This document shows, piece after piece, positions 58,401 through 64,000 of a stretch of 64,000 nucleotides of DNA. Source of the DNA: Owenia fusiformis (taxonomy: Eukaryota > Annelida > Polychaeta > Sabellida > Oweniidae). How positions within the stretch are numbered: the first letter of the stretch is position 1; each line of letters begins with the position of its first letter. The stretch is from the NCBI GenBank assembly GCA_903813345.2, contig CAIIXF020000001.1, positions 58,266,270-58,330,269 on the forward strand, written 5' to 3'. A program made the position numbers and the translations under genes. The notes below the pieces were generated by a model, which saw only the letters and a list, made by a program, of their open reading frames with translations, ran no database searches and had not been told where the DNA came from.

Positions 58401-61400
58401 ACACTTTTCATCTTTCACCTTGCTGTTAAATCTAAATGTTACTTTGATGACAAGTATACAATATTGATCAGGATGGGACGTTATTTATTCTTGAATCCTA
58501 GAAATAAAGCACGTTTTAATGAGACAGTCAGAAGTAGATTGATTTTTTCTTTTTAGCAATTAGTATAAAACAATACACTTCTAATGGTGTTAGCGAGCTT
58601 AAGTAAAGTCAACGTGGAAACTGAATTATATTATATATTCCCATTGAAGCAACGTGGTGGTCTTCGGCTGCTATTCCATGGCTATTACTTATGTAATTAC
58701 CAGAACATATTAAAGTAAAATCAAAAGAATTCTCAATAACGAGTAGCATAAATAATGCAATCATGTCATGAAACCTTGGCATTAACATCATGCTAGCTTT
58801 GAGAGTGTTGTTCTCTTACCTTTGGATCGTGTATACCACTGATCAGAAGAGCCTCGTTCTTTCCAGCAATAAAGGCCGCCAGGTTAGCTGTGTAGCTAGC
58901 GAAGATAAAAATTGATGAAGCAGCCCAAAAATTTTGGAACCATTTACACGGCCAGGATTTAGGACTTTTAGTTTTTACTGTGTGGCCAAAGAGAATTGCA
59001 TAGACCATATTAAGTGCTGATGCCAGCGTGTAGTTTTTGGCGCGTTTTCTGCCCCAAGGGTTAAGTCCAAAAGGACTGTTCCATTCAAACAATGCCATAG
59101 CAATAGCAGTAACAGTAGCAGACACTGCTATACAGATCCACACACTTTCATCAAATGGTTGAGAAAAGGCATTATAATCAACTTCCTTCTTTTTCTCTGC
59201 AGCCAAAATTGAGAAGCCAGAGTGAAAGTATGGTTCAGTGTAGTCAATAACAGCACTTCGGCTGCCTGTTATACTGAAAGCAGCCATAGCCATTTGGGCA
59301 GCTCCACTTTTCAAATCAGCCACTAGTCCATTCCAGGAACCATTTACTATTGCTCCATACATGCCATCCCCTACTATGTATAAATCATAGTCAAACTCCA
59401 AGTCTCTGGAGAGTCGCTCTAGAATATCAATAGATAACCCTTCACAGCATTTAATCTCATAGGGCCTGGATGGGGATATTGTTCCATTTGCATAGTCATC
59501 GAATATAGCATCGAGAGTTGTGACATCACGTGTGCCATTAACATCCAAACAAGGGACGGTTGACACACATGACTTATCCTCCTTATATGGTGTAAAGGCT
59601 CTCACGAATGGCTCAACAATATTAGTCACAACACGATATTTCTTCTTTCCTCGTGATAGAGGACCTGATACTGTATTCCCTGGCCACACTATGGTTGTAA
59701 CATTTACAATGTCATTATGAACTGAGCCTATTTTTCTCCATTTTTGACTACCATAAATGGAGACAAGATTTATGATGCTGAAATTTGCCTGCTCCCTATA
59801 ACCCTGTTCATTGAAGGATAAAGGCCCGCCTTTTCCTTTGTAGTTGATTTGAAGAAGTGAACTGAAACAATGAAAAGGATATCATTAAAAGGATGACTTA
59901 AAGGATAGCCTGAAAAAAGATAATGGAAAGGATAACATGGCAAAACTATGCAATTTCAAAATATAAAATTCTTCAATCCCTCGGAAAATTCACTTTATTA
60001 ATGATTACTAATAAGTGCTTAATAAATGCTAACACAAAGGATAACATTGAAATGCTAACACAAAGGATAACATTAAAATGATAATACAGAGCATAACATC
60101 AAAACAAAACAAAATGAGGCAGAATGGTATATACAGTATAAGAATTGCTATAAAATGAATCGGTATAAGTGCAACTATTTCCAGTAAGTGCAATCAAATT
60201 AACTGCTTATATCATCTAGGAGAAACCACATAACATACCTTCATTAGTAATTGCAATATAGTTATTTTAACACCTTTTAATCGCAGAAAATAGAACCCTG
60301 TTACTTTTAAAAGGGATTTATTCTAACTATGAACGCATATCTTGAATCACCATTAGCTAATAACTCTAGAATGATTTTAATTCATAATGATTTATAACTT
60401 ACACAATCAACAGAATGCGACATAGATATATTCTTGTTTATATTCATTGACGCTTTGACAAAATTGAAAGTGAACTAATTGCCATTTGATATTATATTAT
60501 GTTATGGATAAGCTATGAGTACTGGGTTTTACGAGAAATAATAGCCGAGGGCCTTGTTTGGGTGATCAAGGAATTATATATTAATTGAAACTTAAAGACT
60601 GTCAATGGTTAATGAAGTCATGTGAACCTTTTGATATTTTCTCATGTGAATGAGAGTTGCATTTTGACTCTCTACCATGCAGAGAACCCAAATAATGATG
60701 AAGTTAATGATGATGCTCAAGCTATGATCACATTTTACTTTCTTGATGCTTACAGAAGTCTGAATGTAGTATAGTCTTACTAAGGGCAGGCCAAGAAATT
60801 GAAAATTAGGGTACCCTTTTTAAAGAAACTATGCCCATTTTCCATGTAAAAATGAAATCCAAATGGTCCCTCTTCCCCCAGTGTCGCCCTCATTTCTTAA
60901 CATGAACTAACACAGACAATTCAAATATTTAAACAATGATTATCTTCTTAATGTCAGTTCTATTTTAGTGTTTGTTTCTGTAATGTTTCCTGGAAACTAA
61001 TGATTTTACCATTTATGTCTTTAAGGGTTTGAATTAAACAATTGATGTTATATTTTTGTTATTACTGCATTGTAATTTTTCTGAGTCTATCGCACATGCG
61101 ATATACGCAACTGACATTGTTTTCAGTTGAATCTAATCATTATTAATCTGATTATTTCCTTCCATTGGCTTCCCCTTTAAGAATGTATATCTGATATATT
61201 TCTACAACAAACATTAACTAAATAATTAGAATTGATTACTTTCCTTCCTTAACAGTTACATTTAATCATATTCAGGCAATTGTGCACATTCACTTTCTGA
61301 ACAAATTCACATATTTAAATTGCATAATTGTAATCACAAATAACAAATTCTAAAATTATTTATCAATTATTAGAATGATTCACTTCTAGTTGCTCATGTG

Positions 61401-63865
61401 TTTTTAGTTTCTTTTACAATTACTCTGTCTATCATTGTGGTATAATTGCACTAGCTACAATTACTCTGTCTACCATTGTGTTACAATTGCACTAGCTACA
61501 ATTACTCTGTCTATCAATGTGGTACAATTGCACTAGCTACTATACTCTTTCTATCATTGTGGTACAATTGCACTAGCTACAATTACTCTGTCTATCATTG
61601 TGGTACAATTGCACTAGCTACAATTACTCTGTCTATCAATGTGGTACAATTGCACTAGCTACAATTACTGTCTATTATTGTGGTGCAATTGCACTAGCTA
61701 CAATTACTCTGTCTATCATTGTGGTACAATTGCACTAGCTACAATTACTCTCTCTATCAATGTGGTGCAATTGCACTAGCTACAATACTCTGTGTATCAT
61801 TGTGGTACAATTGCACTAGCTACAATTACTCTATCTATTATTGTGGTACAATTGCACTAGCTAGCTACAATTACTCTGTCTATCAATGTGGTACAGTTGC
61901 ACTAGCTACAATACTCTGTATATCATTGTGGTACAATTGCACTAGCTACAATTACTCTGTCTATTATTGTGGTACAATTGCACTAGCTACAATTACTGTC
62001 TATCATTGTGGTACAATTGCACTTGTACAATTACTCTGTCTATCATTGTGGTACAATTGCACTAGCTACAATTTCTTTTTCTATCATTGTGGTGCAATTG
62101 CACTAGCTACAATTACTCTGTCTATCATTGTGGTACAATTGCACTAGCTACAATTACTCTGTCTATCATTGTGGTGCAATTGCACTAGTTACAATTATTC
62201 TGTCTATCATTGTGGTACAATTGCACTAGTACAATTACTCTATCTATCATTGTGGTGCAATTGCACTAGCTACAATACTCTGACTATCATTGTGGTGCAA
62301 TTGCACTAGTTACAATTACTCTGTCTATCATTGTGGTACAATTGCACTAGTACAATTACTCTGTCTATCATTGTGGTGCAATTGCACTAGCTACAATTAC
62401 TCTGTCTTTCATTGTGGTACAATTGCACTTCGTTATCATTTCTTGACTCACAAATCTGTCTTTATATACAAACAATTCCAATCTGTAATTGTGTAAAAAT
62501 TAATTGAATATTAGAAGGATCATTAACTTACAAAAAGTGGCCTGATGGTTTGTAAATGTCAATTTAAATAAAATAATTGAATTTTATGATGGCGCTTGTG
62601 GTACTTCTTTTATTTGCAACCAAAAATAAGATGCACTTTAGTTTGACATGAAGTTCTTTGATCATTGTGGCCCATAATTCTGTAGAGTTATTTTTCAGAT
62701 TAAGATGCCTTTTAATTCTTATTGATTCAGGAAATATGACATTTTATCAAAATAGCTCAATGTCAACACAACCTTTTATATAAAATTAATCATGGCGTAC
62801 ACTTCACTGATATCAAATATGTCTTCTTGTTTTGATTTATGTTTATTAAATGGCAGCGGAGAATAGAATATTTAAAATGGTGGAAACAATATTTACAATA
62901 GACGTGCCAATAATGTTAGCTTACGATTCTCATTTTATTAGCTGAACAAGGCATTGAGAATGAGATGTCTGATGAAATAGATATTTTTGTGAGACAGAAT
63001 GTGGAGAAGAAATGTGATTATGTTTCAGAGATAAATGAATACAAGTGATGAAAAGAATACTACTTTGTAATAGATTACAAATGTACAGAAATATAAATAC
63101 AAAACATAAAATAGGATAACACAAGACAAAGCGAAATAATACAGGGAATGCTGTGAGCAAAAATTCTCAAAAATTGAGACATTTTAAAAGTACCAATAGC
63201 TCGTTCCTAGCTATCCCTTGTTATACATTTAGTATTAAGATTTACCTGTAGAGTGTGTTTGAAATAGACCTAGCCTTGGGGCCAGGTGTTCTCCAACAAG
63301 ACTGTGTTGCAGAGATATCTTCTATAATATGTGCATAGTTGGGAGTGATGAAAGCAAGCTTGTTACTTGCTAGCAAAAATACATGAAGTAAATCATCAAG
63401 AATATTATTTGTGTTCTTATCAAAAACGATTGCAACAAGCCCAACTGGGTAAGCATGTGGTTTCCATTGATGTATTGCAACATCTGTTGTAACCCATGCA
63501 TTCCCTTCTCCCATTAGGCTATCTGCGCCTCCACCGACAGTGGCTGCTAACTCAAAGATACGTCTAGCTAATTTCTCCGAACAATGGAGTATATGAATCC
63601 GTGCCTCGCTATCATGTAGTATGTTGAGTTTACCAACTATTGAATCATCGTCTTCATTCATATTGATCCTCACATCATTAGCTAATGTCCAACGAGTGTC
63701 CAGCCCCATTGTCTGCTTAATTGAGCGTTCAAAGCCATCCGTTGCATAACTTTCCTCTAGGACGAGGGAAATGGTCATCCAATCACTCTCATTGAGAGTG
63801 GCGAGGACCGCTCTGGCCAGGACTGCTCTGGATGGCTCCAGTTGGAGGTAAAGATGTGCATTGTC
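39404..63865 (-). CDS. GRIN3: NMDA-type ionotropic glutamate receptor, GluN3-like (5' part outside window)
   Basis: Ligand-gated cation channel subunit of the cell membrane; GluN3 subunits bind glycine. Exons in coding order: 63865-63246, 59861-58820, one of 58123-57990 or 54379-54237, 50621-50471, 50164-49877, 40890-40771 and 40486-39404; all phases fit. The sequence shows the end of the amino-terminal domain, S1 with NYKGKGGPLSFN and the binding Arg in SITGSRSAVIDY, M1, the pore loop AILFGHTV, M3 with FASYTANLAAF, SGIHDPK, S2 with DNDCKL and GYGIGL, M4, then a long cytoplasmic tail. SGIHDPK, Gly at the pore-tip position and SQRL after M4 all match GluN3 rather than GluN1 or GluN2. More than 1,100 residues are in the window; the N-terminus continues past 64000. 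Confidence 0.93.
40771..40890 (-). CDS. GRIN3: GRIN3 exon: proximal cytoplasmic tail
   Basis: 120 bp, 40 codons, phase 0 to 0, from ctacttgcag to gtaaga. Starts RLFRIITSEKLVSPNHS and ends FQKSVKK. Basic and amphipathic, directly after M4. Confidence 0.85.
40891..42555. other. GRIN3 intron, left part
   Basis: No gene. A short degenerate gtgcaagttagtgag repeat is at about 41815-41910. Otherwise AT-rich sequence up to the foldback element. Confidence 0.45.
44322..45170 (+). repeat. 123-bp tandem array in the foldback centre
   Basis: Seven near-identical units with starts (gaatctttttgga) at 44322, 44445, 44568, 44691, 44814, 44937 and 45060. Each carries ggtacatgaattgtacatgt and gatctgattctgccttt. 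Near identity suggests recent amplification. Non-coding. Confidence 0.93.
46224..46649. mobile_element. Non-autonomous element, agatgcgagtag family, copy 2 (nested)
   Basis: Starts cagatgcgagtag and ends with the exact inverse ctactcgcatctg. It interrupts one of the 182-bp units of the foldback element: cccatcttaata before and taattatgatttacatatta after correspond to a continuous site in sister units. Reverse-oriented relative of 15594-15958. Confidence 0.8.
48430..49500 (+). repeat. 25-bp minisatellite
   Basis: About 40 copies of a 25-bp unit built on cttacatgacccgatccctt then ctaag, with a variant ending ctacaaag. The copies at 49255-49450 are almost perfect; the left end is degenerate. 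Lies between the foldback element and GRIN3 exon 50164-49877. Confidence 0.93.
49877..50164 (-). CDS. GRIN3: GRIN3 exon: end of S2 and M4
   Basis: 288 bp, 96 codons, phase 0 to 0, from tgctcacag to gtaata. Includes GYIEDLRRHYFNVRACARE, the fourth membrane segment (GLFYVLLGALIFSFIMLLSM) and a basic cytoplasmic turn WCRRRNSK. It ends HMMFISQ, which continues RLFRI in the next exon, comparable with LHTSQRLHRA in GluN3A. Confidence 0.92.
50471..50621 (-). CDS. GRIN3: GRIN3 exon: S2 lobe
   Basis: 151 bp from atattgtag to gtgagc, phase 2 to 0. Encodes TGKIDAYLDDTPVLEYARA, then DNDCKLKMVGQGFGDDGYG IGLQKNSWIQ. The Asp in YLDDTP is at the position of the agonist amino-group contact (Asp732 of GluN1). 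The DNDCKL...VG..F...GYGIGL run is close to human GluN3A. Confidence 0.92.
50622..54236. other. GRIN3 intron with degenerate repeats
   Basis: No exon found. About 52230-52870 holds an imperfect tandem repeat of 25-28 bp built on aagcaaggggcaaaactttg. About 53220-53380 holds three copies of a longer cacatttgggaggggataaa unit. About 53530-53770 resembles the tandem-family dispersed repeats with ccaagatggctgctaaattc. Confidence 0.6.
54237..54379 (-). CDS. GRIN3: GRIN3 alternative S2 exon A
   Basis: 143 bp, phase 0 to phase 2, between atttcaatag and a gtatgtg donor. It encodes LLQNKMRILSYRGSAVEEF then VRHVNPEMFAKLI and ends SITKL plus AC, joining to give TTGKIDAY. It aligns with human GluN3A after HDPK (ESSAEDYVRQSFPEMHEY). 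Relative to exon B it shares the L-x-x-[DN]-[RK] opening, the Ser before Ala/Val and the NP-x-[LM]-[YF] patch; it is three codons longer. Confidence 0.85.
56735..56940 (+). repeat. Degenerate 38-bp tandem repeat
   Basis: About six units of tactttggcaatagtatacc cttgcaacagt with variants, in the GRIN3 intron between the alternative exons. Confidence 0.75.
57595..57825 (+). repeat. Degenerate 24-bp tandem repeat
   Basis: About nine units of ggagacacatcaagaatgtg ttt, ending 165 bp beyond the donor of alternative exon B (minus-strand sense). The ORF over it is repeat-derived. Confidence 0.75.
57990..58123 (-). CDS. GRIN3: GRIN3 alternative S2 exon B
   Basis: 134 bp, phase 0 to phase 2, between ttttatttag and a GTATGT donor. 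It encodes 44 residues and two bases, starting LFDDRVGSLASSSVQSYIK and ending MEGVQALK once joined to exon 50621-50471, which then reads ALKTGKIDAY, the typical NMDA receptor motif (GluN2 has LKTGKLDAF). The Ser of SSSV lines up with the glycine-contacting Ser of GluN1 (QSSVDIY). It is homologous to and interchangeable with the exon at 54379-54237. It was not marked by any ATG and is easily missed. Confidence 0.85.
58820..59861 (-). CDS. GRIN3: GRIN3 exon: S1 lobe, M1, pore loop and M3
   Basis: 347 codons from tttcag to gtaaga. Contains the end of the amino-terminal domain (NYKGKGGPLSFNEQGY), S1 with Cys residues and CCEGLSIDILERL, the agonist Arg in ITGSRSAV, M1 (VWICIAVSATVTAIAMALF), FGLNPWGRKR, the pore loop ALNMVYAILFGHTV and M3 (FIFASYTANLAAFIAG). 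It ends exactly after the Lys of SGIHDPK, phase 0. The pore-tip Gly codon is at 58987-58985, where GluN1/GluN2 have Asn. Confidence 0.92.
61416..62430 (+). repeat. 41-bp minisatellite
   Basis: About 24 copies of a 41-bp unit with words attactctgtctatcattgt and ggtacaattgcactagctac in the GRIN3 intron between 59861 and 63246. The long apparent ORFs here come from the array. Confidence 0.93.
63246..63865 (-). CDS. GRIN3: GRIN3 exon: amino-terminal domain
   Basis: About 206 codons between ctgattccag and gtaaat. Starts in phase 0 (DNAHLYLQLEPSR) and ends with two bases of a Ser codon. It covers part of the bilobed periplasmic-binding-like domain; HILHCSEKLARRIFELA and AWVTTDVAIHQW are typical strands and helices of lobe switching. 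This is the first exon inside the window; upstream exons are beyond 64000. Confidence 0.88.
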
Positions 63866-63940
63866 CTGGAATCAGAAAAGTAATAAGACATGTTATCTTC
63901 ACATGAACAGAGTATTGTTTTGGATCATTTATTTTTAATT

Positions 63941-64000
63941 ATCCCATCGAACAAAGTTCGGAGGGATATAGGGAACGCCTCCGTCCGTCCATACGTACGT
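63941..64000 (+). repeat. Dispersed repeat, gaacaaagtt family, cut by window edge
   Basis: tcccatcgaacaaagttcgg agggatataggg then gtccgtccatacgtacg; nearly identical to the start of the repeat at 26974. It continues past the window. Confidence 0.6.

Noticed and set aside
61476-62496. Cys/Tyr-rich ORFs of 60-142 codons
   Set aside because: Pure translation of the 41-bp minisatellite.
39404-63865. Assignment as GluN2 or GluN1
   Set aside because: Gly instead of Asn at the pore tip, SGIHDPK after M3, and SQRL after M4 match GluN3 better, although LKTGKIDAY is GluN2-like.

Overview
The window looks like an AT-rich (impression about 65% A+T, not counted) nuclear segment of a bilaterian invertebrate, probably marine. 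The signs are genes split by GT-AG introns of hundreds to thousands of bases, a tRNA-derived SINE, many foldback/MITE elements and minisatellites, and animal-specific gene families. I cannot name the species; a lophotrochozoan or an invertebrate deuterostome would both fit. No operons, prophage, CRISPR array, LTR element or classical tRNA/rRNA gene was seen.

Layout: (1) 1-5.1 kb is intergenic, with a broken mariner element and small inverted-repeat elements. (2) 5.13-38.96 kb, + strand: a complete condensin-II subunit gene, NCAPG2. I could read 25 coding exons with matching phases, about 1,135 codons, close to the human length of about 1,143. Two of its giant introns hold single-exon genes: a melatonin-receptor-like GPCR on the opposite strand (intron 4) and a carbohydrate sulfotransferase on the same strand (intron 22). 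Intron 4 also carries an 0.83-kb near-perfect hairpin element with a 5-bp target duplication. (3) 39.40-63.87 kb and beyond the right edge, - strand: most of an NMDA-type glutamate receptor gene of the GluN3 class (GRIN3), tail-to-tail with NCAPG2 with only 439 bp between stop codons. Its 5' end lies outside the window.

The most notable observation is in GRIN3. The segment of the ligand-binding domain just after M3 is encoded by two homologous but divergent exons (58123-57990 and 54379-54237, minus strand). Both enter in phase 0 and leave in phase 2. Either one joins in frame to the flanking exons; including both, or neither, breaks the frame. This is the signature of mutually exclusive exons that would give two receptor versions with different S2 lobes.

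The second notable observation is a 5.8-kb composite foldback element in the GRIN3 intron at 42556-48367. It has about 0.6-0.9 kb near-identical inverted arms, about 182-bp tandem units in opposite orientation on the two sides, a 123-bp tandem array in the centre, and a different element nested in the right arm. A second copy of that nested family sits in NCAPG2 intron 4. The GRIN3 introns also carry 25-bp and 41-bp minisatellites, and NCAPG2 introns carry 163-bp and 30-bp arrays. Many apparent long ORFs come from these arrays and are not genes.
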